NCBI RefSeq assembly: GCF_031458135.1
Contig: NZ_JAVDXW010000001.1
Location: forward strand, 4,712,001-4,776,000
Length of the DNA: 64,000 nt
Origin: Haloactinomyces albus
GTDB lineage: Bacteria > Actinomycetota > Actinomycetes > Mycobacteriales > Pseudonocardiaceae
Direction of reading: 5' to 3'
The notes below the pieces were generated by a model. The model had not been told where the DNA came from and made no database searches. It saw only the letters and a list, made by a program, of their open reading frames with translations. Below, piece after piece: positions 1 through 8,909 of this stretch. Each line of letters opens with the position of its first letter. Positions within the stretch are counted from its first letter, which is position 1. The position numbers and the translations under genes were made by a program.

Positions 1-320
1 TCATCTCCGGGCGCCCACTGCTTGGCCAGCGCTCGAGCCATGTCGAAAGTCAGCTGCGTCGCCGAGCGGCCGAAAACGACGCCTGCGGGAGAGCAGCCCA
101 GCAGATCGGCCACCGCCTGCCGTGCCTCGACCACGGTGGCCTCGGCTCGTTGCTCCGCGGCCGTGACCGTGCCGCGGTTGGCGATGCCCGCACACATCGT
201 GTCGGCCACCGCCTGCGCGACCTCGGCAGGCACCTGAGAGCCTCCGGGGCCGTCGAAATACGCCACACCGCGTGCGAGGGCGGGAAAACGAGAGCGGATC
301 CGGGCGGTGTCGAAGTCCAT
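1..320 (-). CDS. Cysteine desulfurase-like protein, SufS subfamily (3' part cut by window edge)
   Basis: Reading down from an ATG at 320-318 gives 106 residues beginning MDFDTARIRSRFPALARG and containing YFDGPGGSQVP and later LLGCSPAGVVFGRSAT. These are the N-terminal motifs of the PLP-dependent class V aminotransferase family annotated as cysteine desulfurase-like (TIGR01976-type). The frame stays open to base 1, so the PLP lysine and most of the protein lie outside the window. Overlapping frames on both strands are arginine-rich shadows. The gene is divergent from the ligase at 479, and the 158 bp between them must hold both promoters. The true substrate of this subfamily is not established, so desulfurase activity is only a family label. 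Confidence 0.8.
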   Translation of the reverse strand, partial: MDFDTARIRSRFPALARGVAYFDGPGGSQVPAEVAQAVADTMCAGIANRGTVTAAEQRAEATVVEARQAVADLLGCSPAGVVFGRSATQLTFDMARALAKQWAPGD

Positions 321-478
321 GACCGCATCCTGCCAGGTAGGAACGGGCGTCAAGAATGGCCCGGAACCCGCTGGAGTGATTGCCTTCGCCTGCGCACGGG
401 TAAGACGGAGGTGCACGCCCGTACGTCGCCGTTTCGCTCGGTCCAGTACCGAGTGTGGCCATCAACGGAGAGAGGCGA

Positions 479-1648
479 ATGAGTCGTCCCGACGCAGGCC
501 ACCGGACCGAAAACGGGCAGCACACCATTCTCACCCTGGGGGTCGAGGAAGAGTTTCTGCTCCTGGACTCCGAGAGCCTGCAACCCACGGGAGAAGGGGG
601 CGCTGTTTCGCGCATCCGGCGCAGGCAGGAGGAGGGGGAGGTGCAGTTCGAGCTCACTCCCTCCCAGATCGAGACCTCCAGTTCGGTGTGCCACGACCTG
701 GAGGAACTGCGCCGGAAATTGGCGTACCTGCGCACGGACCTGGCCGCTGCCGCTGTGCAGCGTGGTCGCAGGTTGGCTGCGATAGCCGCGCCGCCGACCG
801 GTCAGGCGGGGCCACCTCCGGTGACCGACACCCCGCGGTACCGCCGGATGTACGAAAGTTACGGGGCCCTCGTCGAGGACCAGGGCGTCTGCGCCTGTCA
901 CGTGCACGTCGGCACGCTCGATCTGGAGTCCGCGCTGCTGGTGAGCAACCACCTGCGCCCGTGGCTGCCTGCTCTCCTGCTGGTCACCACCAACTCGCCG
1001 TTCTTCCGCAATGCCGACACCGGCTACGCGAGCTGGCGGACCGCCCTGTGGTCGCGCCTACCCACCGCGTGCCCACCCCCGTATTTCACCTCGGTCGAAC
1101 ATTACCGCGCCCTCGTCGACATCCTGCAGGATTCGGGCATGGTGCTGGATCTCGGCATGCTCTACTGGTACGTGCGGCCGTCCGAACACATGCCGACCCT
1201 GGAAGTGCGGATCGCCGACGCCGCCGCCACCGCGGACGAGGCGGTCCTGCTCGCCGGACTCGTGCGGGCTCTGACGGTCATCGCGCTGCGGGACATAGCA
1301 CGTGGCAGAGCCGCCGAGCCGATCGACGAACAGATGCTGCAGGCGTCCTGCTGGCGTGCCGCGCGGGACGGGCTCGAGGGATCGAGTCTCGATGTGCTGA
1401 CGGGACAAGTGATTCCCTCCTGGGAGCTGCTCGACGGGCTGGTGCGGCACGTGCGCCCGGGACTGGAGGAACTCGGTGACCTTCACCTGATCACCCGACT
1501 GTTACGAATCCTGCGTGCAAGGGGCAGCGGTGCGAGTCGGCAGCGCGCGGTGTTCCGGCGCCATCGCGATATCGATGAGGTCGTCGAGCATGTGCTGACC
1601 GAGACGATGCGGGACACCACTGCGAAGCGGGCCAAGCCGTCGACGTGA
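479..1648 (+). CDS. Carboxylate-amine ligase, YbdK-type glutamate-cysteine ligase
   Basis: The 389-aa product starts MSRPDAGHRT and shows the GCS2/YbdK hallmarks: LGVEEEFLLLD at about 22-32, FELTPSQIETSS, then CACHVHVG, and a C-terminal TLEVRIADAAAT. Family members ligate glutamate to an amine or cysteine with ATP; in actinomycetes such ligases can feed mycothiol or ergothioneine-like thiol metabolism, but the amine partner cannot be read from sequence. The ATG at 479 is preferred over the GTG at 455 because GGAGAGAGG lies just upstream of it. It is divergent from the desulfurase-like gene and convergent with the gene ending at 1692. Confidence 0.85.
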   Translation: MSRPDAGHRTENGQHTILTLGVEEEFLLLDSESLQPTGEGGAVSRIRRRQEEGEVQFELTPSQIETSSSVCHDLEELRRKLAYLRTDLAAAAVQRGRRLAAIAAPPTGQAGPPPVTDTPRYRRMYESYGALVEDQGVCACHVHVGTLDLESALLVSNHLRPWLPALLLVTTNSPFFRNADTGYASWRTALWSRLPTACPPPYFTSVEHYRALVDILQDSGMVLDLGMLYWYVRPSEHMPTLEVRIADAAATADEAVLLAGLVRALTVIALRDIARGRAAEPIDEQMLQASCWRAARDGLEGSSLDVLTGQVIPSWELLDGLVRHVRPGLEELGDLHLITRLLRILRARGSGASRQRAVFRRHRDIDEVVEHVLTETMRDTTAKRAKPST

Positions 1649-1691
1649 TCCGCTGGGGTGTACCGAGCCGTGCTGTTGGATTGCTCCTTGT

Positions 1692-2138
1692 TCACGGCCC
1701 GCTGCTGGGATGGCCTGCGCCATGCGTGGCCAGGAGTTCCAGCAGCGCCGGGTCATCGGCGGAGAGCTCCTCGGGAGACTCGGCGTGGCCACTGCGGTCA
1801 CCTGCGGCCAGTACGCTCAGCCAGGCAGCCACGGTATCCGGGGCCGGAACCACGCCCGCGGAGTCGGCCTCACGAGTGACCCGATACGCACGGTTGCCGT
1901 CCTCGGTATCCAGATACCACCCCACCGTGGGTGTCCACCCGACGGTGAGTTCCGGCTGTACGACCAATCGCACCGAGATCCGCCCGCCGTCGTCGGCCAC
2001 GTCCACCTCCGCAAGTGCCACCGCGAGTTCTTCCGCGGTGGCACGGATGTCCTGTGCGTATCCTTCGGTGGCCTCCCGGAGCCCAAGCTTGCGCCCGGTG
2101 TGTGCAAGAAGGGACTCGTTCAGCACCTCGGGGTCCAT
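1692..2138 (-). CDS. Hypothetical protein, DUF6292-like
   Basis: This 148-aa protein starts at an ATG at 2138-2136, behind a GAGAGG ribosome-binding site; an upstream in-frame extension to 2207 has no comparable signal. The central part (SVRLVVQPELTVGW, GWYLDTEDGNRAYRVT, then VVPAPDTVAAWL) resembles the beta-rich actinobacterial DUF6292 domain, in which a Trp-rich strand pattern precedes a Pro-containing loop and a terminal helix. No catalytic residues or membrane segments are visible. It is convergent with the ligase, 43 bp away. Function unknown; the DUF assignment is a pattern match from memory. Confidence 0.55.
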   Translation of the reverse strand: MDPEVLNESLLAHTGRKLGLREATEGYAQDIRATAEELAVALAEVDVADDGGRISVRLVVQPELTVGWTPTVGWYLDTEDGNRAYRVTREADSAGVVPAPDTVAAWLSVLAAGDRSGHAESPEELSADDPALLELLATHGAGHPSSGP

Positions 2139-2507
2139 ACGCACCTCTCGTCCTCGCTGCGCAGCTTTCCCACATCCGGGGAGGTACCCGTTCCTTCCCG
2201 GGGGCAATACGTCCGGAAACTCCTGAACGAGAAAGCTCCGGCGAAGGAACGCGAGGTTCGAGGGGACGACGAGCGAGAGTCACTCGTCCACGGGGATCTC
2301 GGGCAAGTATTCCCATAGATCGCGCACGTTTGCACAGTGCCGCTCCGGAACTTGTGAGGCAGGTCGCGGTGATACCGATCCCATGGGAGGGGTGCATGGG
2401 TGGTTGGGAGGGCTGTGGCGCATCGGATTCCGCCATGCGTCAAAATCACTGTCCAACGTCGTCGCTTCCGGCGTCGATGTCAGTGCAGGCAACGAAAGGA
2501 CGCAGCT
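2139..2507. other. Intergenic region between divergent DUF6292-like and merR genes
   Basis: This 369-bp gap should hold the promoters of the two flanking divergent genes. A tiny minus-strand frame from the ATG at 2384 to the stop at 2280 encodes 34 residues ending NVRDLWEYLPEIPVDE. The tail looks protein-like, but the ATG has no ribosome-binding site, so I do not call it a gene. No hairpin or clear operator was seen. Confidence 0.4.
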
Positions 2508-2885
2508 GTGGACGGGCACATGCAGATCGGTGAGGTCGCCGAGCGCACCGGCCTGTCGTTGCGAACGATCCGCTATTACGAGGAGGTCGGCCTGGTGGTG
2601 CCCAGCACGCGCAGCCAGGGAGGTTTCCGCCTGTACTCCGAGCCCGATATCCGTCGACTGGAGATGATCAAGCGGATGAAGCCGCTGAGTTTTCATCTCG
2701 ACGAGATGCGGGAGCTGCTGGGGATTCTCGACTCCCTGCAGGATGCCGAGTTCGGAGACACTCAGCAGCACCGACTGCACGAGTTCCGGGAAAAGGCGGA
2801 GCAGCGGTGCCGGGATTTGCGGGCACAGTTGCATGTCGCCGAGGATTTCGCCGCCACGCTGCGCGAGCATCTCGCCGAGCAGTGA
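2508..2885 (+). CDS. MerR family transcriptional regulator
   Basis: The 125-aa protein has a classic MerR winged helix-turn-helix at its N-terminus (MQIGEVAERTGLSLRTIRYYEEVGLV), a wing with GGFRLYSEPDIRRLEMI, and a C-terminal dimerisation coiled coil rich in Glu, Arg and Gln. No conserved cysteine pair is present in the effector region, so it is not a metal or redox sensor of the SoxR/CueR kind. GAAAGGA at 2494-2500 sits seven bases before the GTG at 2508; an ATG four codons later is an alternative. It is convergent with the ADP-ribosylglycohydrolase gene, 27 bp downstream. Targets unknown. Confidence 0.85.
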   Translation: MDGHMQIGEVAERTGLSLRTIRYYEEVGLVVPSTRSQGGFRLYSEPDIRRLEMIKRMKPLSFHLDEMRELLGILDSLQDAEFGDTQQHRLHEFREKAEQRCRDLRAQLHVAEDFAATLREHLAEQ

Positions 2886-2912
2886 GCGAGCCTGCGAGCG
2901 CCTCGTCGATGG

Positions 2913-3869
2913 TTACCGGGAGGACGGTGTCCGCGTGGCGAGCGTGTCGGCGAGGTCGCCGATATCGCTTGCGCTTTCCAGTCGGGCCAGCCATTCCGGC
3001 GGAATCGCCTGTGCCCCGGTGCGTGCGGCGGTCAGGGCGCCTGCCATCGAGGCGATGGTATCGGTGTCGCCACCTGCCCGGATCGCGTATCGGATCGCTT
3101 CGGCGGGCCGGTCGGGATACTGGAGAAACGCGAGGACGGCCAGCGGGACCGAGGCCACTGCGGTGGCATCGTTGCCCAGTTGCGAGGCCGCGAACGTGGG
3201 TGAGGACGTGCCGATGAGCCTCCGCACCTGATCGAGTCGCGATTGCCACTCGGTGTGTTCGATCGTGTGGCCGAGCCTGCCGAGGAACGCCTCCCTGTTC
3301 AGCGGGCTCGCCGGGTCGCTGGACAAGGCGAGGAAAGCCGCACATGCCTGCAGCGCTGCGCCTTCCTGCCCGTGACGGTGGGCATGAGTGACCACCGCGC
3401 TTTTGCGTGCGAGTTCGGCCGCATGCGTCGGTCCGGCGGACACCAGCGCGATCGGGGCGACGCGCATGGCTGCTCCGTTGCCGTAGGAACCGTGTCCGGC
3501 GAAGGAGACCTTGCTCGCCTCCGCCCACGGCGTACCCGCAAGAACGCGTTCGAAGACCTCACGGCTGCCTGCTCCGTAGCCGCGCCATGGTTCCCTGCGC
3601 CATTCCCGGGCCAGTTGGCCGGCCAGCGTGTCCTCGTCCACTGCCACCATGCCCCGCCTTTCGGCGAGATGACGTGCCAGAACCAGGGTCAACGCGGTGT
3701 CATCGGTATAGCGCAGAGCTTCGGCGGAGCGTTCCTGTCGCACGAGTTGTGCGCCGTCGACACTGTGGCGACCCTCGAAGGGAGCCCCCAGCGCATCGCC
3801 GACGGCGGCCCCGAGCAGGAGTCCCCGGGCCTTGGTCGAGGCTGGTGACGGGGTGTCGGACGTGGTCAT
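2913..3869 (-). CDS. ADP-ribosylglycohydrolase family protein
   Basis: This 318-aa protein has the DraG/ARH fold signatures: GLLLGAAVGDALGAPFEG at about 16-33, the metal-binding TDDTALT near residue 55, GNGAAMRVAPI in the middle, and the second metal motif GGDTDTIASMAGAL near residue 265. Family enzymes bind two Mg ions and cleave ADP-ribose from arginine, serine or small molecules, reversing ADP-ribosylation in the cytosol. All expected acidic metal ligands are present, so it should be active. The ATG at 3869 lies about 60 bp from a palindromic site at 3930-3945. Substrate not predictable. Confidence 0.9.
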   Translation of the reverse strand: MTTSDTPSPASTKARGLLLGAAVGDALGAPFEGRHSVDGAQLVRQERSAEALRYTDDTALTLVLARHLAERRGMVAVDEDTLAGQLAREWRREPWRGYGAGSREVFERVLAGTPWAEASKVSFAGHGSYGNGAAMRVAPIALVSAGPTHAAELARKSAVVTHAHRHGQEGAALQACAAFLALSSDPASPLNREAFLGRLGHTIEHTEWQSRLDQVRRLIGTSSPTFAASQLGNDATAVASVPLAVLAFLQYPDRPAEAIRYAIRAGGDTDTIASMAGALTAARTGAQAIPPEWLARLESASDIGDLADTLATRTPSSR

Positions 3870-3929
3870 GAGTCCACTTCCGTGATTTGCCGGTTCAGGG
3901 GGTGCGACATCTCCATGATGTCAAAAACT

Positions 3930-3945
3930 ACACTAACGTAAGTGT
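3930..3945. promoter_or_regulatory. Near-perfect 16-bp palindrome upstream of the ADP-ribosylglycohydrolase gene
   Basis: The sequence ACACTAACGTAAGTGT pairs ACACT with AGTGT around an ACGT core, with only one imperfect symmetric pair. It stands in the AT-richest part of the 330-bp gap between the divergent glycohydrolase (start 3869) and prfC (start 4199), a typical operator position. A TACGTTAG-like core resembles sites bound by MerR/LiuR-type or TetR-type regulators of actinobacteria, and the merR gene at 2508 is a possible binder. The rest of the gap shows no gene. Confidence 0.45.
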
Positions 3946-4198
3946 TGTGTTGCCTCCGCGTGCTTGATCGAGGGCTGTGGGCGAGCAGCTGCCTTCGGTC
4001 ATGGGGGAACAACCGGTCTCTTCCGACTCGAGCGGCACCGGGAGAAGGGTCGCTGTGCGGAGGTGTAGTGCAGCATCGCATGATCGGGCCGGATGCACGA
4101 GTGCGCTGCAAGTTTCTGTAACGTGAAGGTAGGGTTCAACGGAGGTTCGACGAGGTGATGGTGCAACGTCGGCAGGATGCGCGCGCGGATCGGGGGAT

Positions 4199-5836
4199 GT
4201 GGTGAGCGCGGCGACGGAGCCTCGAGATGCCGGACACAGTGGCGCCGGGAAGGGCAGCCATGACCCTGTGCAGCAGGCCCGGCGGCGCCGTACGTTCGCA
4301 GTGATCAGCCATCCGGATGCCGGGAAGTCGACCTTGACCGAGGCACTGGCGCTGCACGCGAGGGTGCTTTCCGAGGCAGGCGCGGTGCATGGCAAAGCCG
4401 GTCGACGCGGAGTGGTCTCGGACTGGCTGGCCATGGAACGCGCACGGGGTATCTCGATCACGTCGGCGGCCCTGCAGTTCGAGTACGGCGACTGCGTGAT
4501 CAATCTTCTGGATACGCCGGGGCACGCCGATTTCTCCGAGGACACCTACCGGGTGCTGTCGGCGGTGGATTCGGCAGTGATGCTGTTGGATGCGGCCAAG
4601 GGGCTGGAACCGCAGACGTTGAAGCTCTTCGACGTCTGCCGCCATCGGGGTATCCCGGTGATCACCTTTATCAACAAGTGGGATCGCCCGGGCCGCGAGG
4701 CGCTCGAGCTGTGTGACGAGGTACACGAGCGGATCGGACTGCGTCCGATGCCGCTGACCTGGCCGGTGGGGGAGTCCGGCCATTTTCGCGGCGTCCTGGA
4801 CCGCAATACCGGTGAGTTCGTCAGTTTCGAACGTACGGCGGGAGGCGCCACGATCGCCCCCGAACACCGGATTGCCGCCGAGGACGCGGCCGAGGAGGCC
4901 GGCGCGGATTGGCAGCGTGCGGTCGAGGAATCCGAACTTCTGTCGGCGTCGGGGGGCGATATGGATGTGCCCGCTTTCTCCCGAGCTGGTGCGACACCCG
5001 TGCTGTTCGGCTCCGCCGTACAGAACTTCGGCGTCGGGCATCTGCTCGACCTCCTCGTCGAACTCGCCCCGCAACCGACTCCCCGGGAAGACGTCGCGGG
5101 CCGCACTCGGGAATTGGACGCGCCGTTCTCGGCATTCGTGTTCAAGGTGCAGACGGGGATGGATCCCGCGCATCGTGACCGGGTCGCCTTCGCGCGGGTG
5201 TGCTCCGGGACGTTCGAACGCGGCATGGTCGCCACGCACGCCGCCACGGGCAAGCCGTTCGCGACGAAGTACGCGCAACAGGTCTTCGGGCAACAGCGGG
5301 ACACCGTCGAGCTGGCCTACCCCGGTGACGTCGTCGGCCTGGTCAACGCTTCCGCCCTGGGGGTGGGAGATACTCTCCATACCGGCAAGCCGGCGGTCGA
5401 GTTTCCCGGTATCCCCAGCTTCGCCCCGGAACACTTCGCCGTGGCGCGTACCACCGATCCGGGACGCTCCAAGCAGTTCCGGCGCGGCATCGAGCAGCTG
5501 TCCCAGGAAGGGGTCATACAGGTACTGCGTTCGGAGGCACGCGGCGACGGCGCACCCGTGCTCGCGGCGGTCGGTCCCATGCAGTTCGACGTGGCCACCC
5601 ACCGCATGGAGACCGAGTTCCGTGCTCCCCTCCAGCTCGAGCGATTGCCCTATCACGTCGTTCGTCTCGTGGGCGACCAGCAACAGCGCTCGACCCTGCA
5701 GACCCGCAACAGCGAAGTGCTCGATCGTTCCGACGGATCGGCGCTGGCCGTATTCACCGATGACATCGCCCTGCGGTCACTGATCCGGCTGCACCCCGAG
5801 CTGGACCTGCGCCACGTCGTGGCCGACACGGACTGA
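4199..5836 (+). CDS. prfC: Peptide chain release factor 3
   Basis: This 545-aa translational GTPase recycles RF1/RF2 from the ribosome after termination. G1 motif SHPDAGKSTLTEAL lies at about 37-50, the switch region ERARGISITSAA at about 79-90, G3 DTPGHADFSEDTYR, and G4 NKWDRPGR. The C-terminal domains contain FKVQTGMDPAHRDRVAFARV and GPMQFDVATHRME, typical of RF3 rather than EF-G. Length matches the family (about 530). GTG at 4199 and at 4202 are both possible; GGGGGA lies just upstream. A 515-aa antisense frame over it is a GC-skew shadow. The MFS gene follows 57 bp later. Confidence 0.95.
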   Translation: MVSAATEPRDAGHSGAGKGSHDPVQQARRRRTFAVISHPDAGKSTLTEALALHARVLSEAGAVHGKAGRRGVVSDWLAMERARGISITSAALQFEYGDCVINLLDTPGHADFSEDTYRVLSAVDSAVMLLDAAKGLEPQTLKLFDVCRHRGIPVITFINKWDRPGREALELCDEVHERIGLRPMPLTWPVGESGHFRGVLDRNTGEFVSFERTAGGATIAPEHRIAAEDAAEEAGADWQRAVEESELLSASGGDMDVPAFSRAGATPVLFGSAVQNFGVGHLLDLLVELAPQPTPREDVAGRTRELDAPFSAFVFKVQTGMDPAHRDRVAFARVCSGTFERGMVATHAATGKPFATKYAQQVFGQQRDTVELAYPGDVVGLVNASALGVGDTLHTGKPAVEFPGIPSFAPEHFAVARTTDPGRSKQFRRGIEQLSQEGVIQVLRSEARGDGAPVLAAVGPMQFDVATHRMETEFRAPLQLERLPYHVVRLVGDQQQRSTLQTRNSEVLDRSDGSALAVFTDDIALRSLIRLHPELDLRHVVADTD

Positions 5837-5893
5837 GCAGAATCGAGCACACCCGCCCTCGACCGTCCCCGTAAGCCGAACAGGAGTCCGGTT

Positions 5894-7233
5894 GTGCCCA
5901 CCTCCTCCGATCATTCCTCGGCGAAGGCGGTGGCACAGCCACACACCGGGCACTCCCGCATCCACCTGACACGGGTGATCACCTCCGCGTCGGTGGCGTT
6001 GGCACTGACCGCGCCGGGACAAACCGCCGCGATGTCGGTCTTCGTCGATCCTCTGATCGAGACCCTGGGTCTGCCCCGGACGACGGTTTCCGCCGCGTAC
6101 ATGGTCGGCTCGCTGTCCGGTGCCGTGGTCATGCCGTTCCTGGGACGCCTGATCGATCGTTTCGGCCCTCGACGAGTGATGGGCGCCATCGGTGTGTGCT
6201 TCGGGCTCATCCTGCTGGCCGCGAGCGCCGTGACCGAGCTCGTCGGCTTGACCGCGGCGTTCATCGGTATCCGCGTCGGTGGGCAGGGTGCGCTGAACCT
6301 GGTGGCGACCACGGCCGTGGCCGTCTACGTGCACCATCGACGTGGCTTCGCGATGGGCGTCACCTCCGCGATCGGCACTGCCGGTATCTCGCTGGCGCCG
6401 GTCCTGCTGGAAAGCCTGATCACGGATCTCGGATGGCGTGAAGTATGGGCTCTGGAGGGGGTGGCGGTGCTCGTGCTGGTCGGACTCGCGGCGCTGTTCG
6501 TGCTGCCCCGCAAGCCGACCGCGGCACCACCGGTGGGGGCCCCGCGCCGGGCGAATCGGAAGGAACGAGCGAGTCCTCCGAGACAGCCGCACGCCCCCGG
6601 CAGCAGCTACCGCTCGTCGACTGGACGTTGCCCGAAGCCGTCCGGACCGGCATGTTCTGGGTGGTCGCCTGCGGTGTCGGAGTCTGCAGCCTGGTCAGCA
6701 CCGCGTTGAACTTCCACCAGGTGTCCTTGCTCGGCGAGCGCGGTCTCACCGCCGCCGAAGCCGCCGCCACCTTCATCCCGCAGACCCTGGCAGGTCTGGC
6801 CGCCAGCTTCCTGCTCGGCTGGTTGGCCGACCACGTCGCCGACCGAGTGCTCATCATCGCCACGATGATCGTTCTCGCCGCTGCCACCGCCGGAGCCGGG
6901 TGGGTGCATCCGGGCTGGACCGCTGCCGTATACGGTCTCGCCCTCGGAGTCTGCAACAACGGTGTCCGCACGCTGGAAGCGGTGGCCTTCCCGCGCTGTT
7001 TCGGCTTGCGCCACCTCGGTGCGATCCGAGGCGTTGTGCACTCGGTTACCGTTGGTGCCTCGGCATTCGGTCCGGTCATTCTCGCTCTGGGGAGATCCTG
7101 GACCGTCTCCTACCGGCCTGTACTGCTCGCACTGTGCCTGTTGCCCGTGGCGGTCGTGGTGGCCGCAACCGTCATCAGTCCACCACCCTCCGTTCCGCCG
7201 CAACGGCACGATGCGGAACCGGAAAATTCCTGA
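5894..7233 (+). pseudogene. MFS transporter interrupted by a frameshift in the central loop
   Basis: The first half reads from GTG 5894 (CAGGAG seven bases upstream) in one frame: six membrane segments with the MFS loop FLGRLIDRFGPRR, ending LAALFVLPRKPTAAPPVG. The second half continues in a different frame as PAPGESEGTSESSETAARP, then six more membrane segments from TGMFWVVACGVGVCSL to the stop at 7233. The switch falls at the GGGGGCCCC run, 6535-6543, where one extra base would restore a single open frame of about 446 residues. It resembles monocarboxylate/oxalate-formate-type MFS porters. Either a sequencing error, a recent mutation, or two separately translated halves; I see no canonical slippery heptamer. 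Confidence 0.75.
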
Positions 7234-7415
7234 CCTGCAACGATGACGGGATACGGCACCGGGGCGCAGCGCCTGTTTGCCGTGTCACACACCGACCTGG
7301 ATCACATTTTTCCCATCACTTCCCTGACGTAAGGGTATGGTCGGGTTCGATCGTGTGAGCCCCACCGGCGTGGCTCTCATCTGGGGTCCCTCGCTTCCAC
7401 TCCTGACGAAAGAAG

Positions 7416-8909
7416 ATGATGTCGCTTCCTGCTGTCTTACGTTCCCGTCCCCGCCGCCCCGAGTGGCTCTCACCCCGCATCCTCCGCATCGAGGCTCTCG
7501 CCGGCCTCGTCGTCGCTCTCGCACTGATCCCCGAAGCCGTGTCCTTCTCCATCATCGCCGGAGTGGACCCGCGGATCGGACTGTTCGCCTCCTTCACCAT
7601 GGCCGTCACCATCGCCGTCACCGGCGGGCGACCCGCGATGATCTCGGCCGCCACGGGTGCGATTGCCCTGGTTCTGGCCCCCTTGGCCCGGGAACACGGC
7701 GTGGAGTACCTGGTGGCCGCCGTTGTGCTGGGCGGATTACTGCAAGCACTGCTCGGCGCGGTCGGTGTTGCCCGGTTGATGCGCTTTCTGCCCCGCAGCG
7801 TCATGGTCGGGTTCGTCAACGCCCTGGCCATCCTCATCTTCACCGCGCAACTGCCGTATCTGGCCGATGTGCCCTGGAGCGTCTACGCCCTGCTCGCGGC
7901 GGGCCTGGTCATCATGGTCGTCCTGCCCCGGCTGACCACGGCGATCCCGGCACCGTTGGTGGCGATCGTCGTGCTGACCGCGTTCACCGTCGCCGCGGGC
8001 GTGACCGTGCCCACCGTCGGCGATCAGGGCGAACTACCGAGCAGCCTGCCGGTGCTGGGCATTCCCTCCGTTCCGCTGACCGTCGAGACACTGACCATCA
8101 TCGCCCCGTTCTCGATCGCCATGGCGCTGGTCGGCCTGATGGAGTCGCTCATGACGGCCAAGCTGGTCGACGGCATCACCGACACCCACTCCAACAAGAC
8201 CCGCGAATCCTGGGGACAGGGTGTGGCCAACATCGTCACCGGCTTCTTCGGTGGCATGGGCGGATGCGCCATGATCGGCCAGACGATGATCAACGTGAAG
8301 TCCGGCGCCCGCACCCGGCTGTCCACCTTCCTCGCCGGGGTGTTCCTGCTCATCCTCGTCGTCGCGCTCGGGCCCGTGGTGGCGCTCATTCCGATGGCCG
8401 CACTGGTCGGTGTCATGATCATGGTGGCCGTGGGCACCTTCGACTGGCACAGCATCCGACTCACCACGCTGCGCAAGATGCCCAAGAGCGAGACCACGGT
8501 GATGGTGGCCACCGTCGCGGTCACCGTGTTCACCCACAATCTCGCGATCGGCGTGGTCGTCGGCGTCCTGGTGGCGCTGGTGCTCTTCGCTCACCGGGTG
8601 GCCCACCTGGTGTCCGTGGACAGTGTGCTCGATCCCGACGGCAGCACGAAGATCTACCGTGTGACCGGCCAGTTGTTCTTCGCCTCCAGCAACGACCTGG
8701 TGTTCCAGTTCGACTACGCAGGCGATCCGGCCAACGTGGTCATCGACCTGTCCGAGGCCCACATCTGGGATGCCTCCACCGTGGCCTCGCTCGATGCGAT
8801 CACCAAGAAGTACGAGGAGCGCGGCACCACGCTGACCATCACCGGGATGAACGAGTCCAGTGAACAGCGTCATGCCGCGCTCGCAGGCAGCCTCGGCGCC
8901 GATCACTGA
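7416..8909 (+). CDS. SulP family anion transporter with STAS domain
   Basis: This 497-aa inner-membrane protein has about 10-12 hydrophobic segments (residues about 25-400) with SulP motifs [21 protein letters not shown] and [18 protein letters not shown], followed by a cytosolic STAS domain (about 420-490) containing [19 protein letters not shown]. Members carry sulfate, bicarbonate or carboxylates with H+ or Na+; substrate cannot be assigned. The STAS phosphorylatable position is Ser/Thr-containing (DAST). ATGATG at 7416 follows GAAAGAAG. The 182-bp leader contains a small hairpin at about 7357-7376 that I could not match to a known riboswitch. The 3' end overlaps convergent copA by 7 bp. 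Confidence 0.9.
   Translation: MMSLPAVLRSRPRRPEWLSPRILRIEALAGLVVALALIPEAVSFSIIAGVDPRIGLFASFTMAVTIAVTGGRPAMISAATGAIALVLAPLAREHGVEYLVAAVVLGGLLQALLGAVGVARLMRFLPRSVMVGFVNALAILIFTAQLPYLADVPWSVYALLAAGLVIMVVLPRLTTAIPAPLVAIVVLTAFTVAAGVTVPTVGDQGELPSSLPVLGIPSVPLTVETLTIIAPFSIAMALVGLMESLMTAKLVDGITDTHSNKTRESWGQGVANIVTGFFGGMGGCAMIGQTMINVKSGARTRLSTFLAGVFLLILVVALGPVVALIPMAALVGVMIMVAVGTFDWHSIRLTTLRKMPKSETTVMVATVAVTVFTHNLAIGVVVGVLVALVLFAHRVAHLVSVDSVLDPDGSTKIYRVTGQLFFASSNDLVFQFDYAGDPANVVIDLSEAHIWDASTVASLDAITKKYEERGTTLTITGMNESSEQRHAALAGSLGADH

Noticed and set aside
4136-5683. A 515-aa frame antisense to prfC
   Set aside because: It lies exactly opposite a well-conserved GTPase gene, has no recognisable domain, and its His/Gly/Arg-rich composition is typical of antisense frames in high-GC DNA.
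6535-6543. Programmed -1 frameshift in the MFS gene
   Set aside because: The run does not form an X XXY YYZ heptamer in the right frame, no downstream pseudoknot is evident, and MFS proteins are not known for recoding.
7234-7415. Riboswitch in the SulP leader
   Set aside because: Only a small bulged hairpin near 7357-7376 is visible; I could not match any known riboswitch core, so it is noted but not called.
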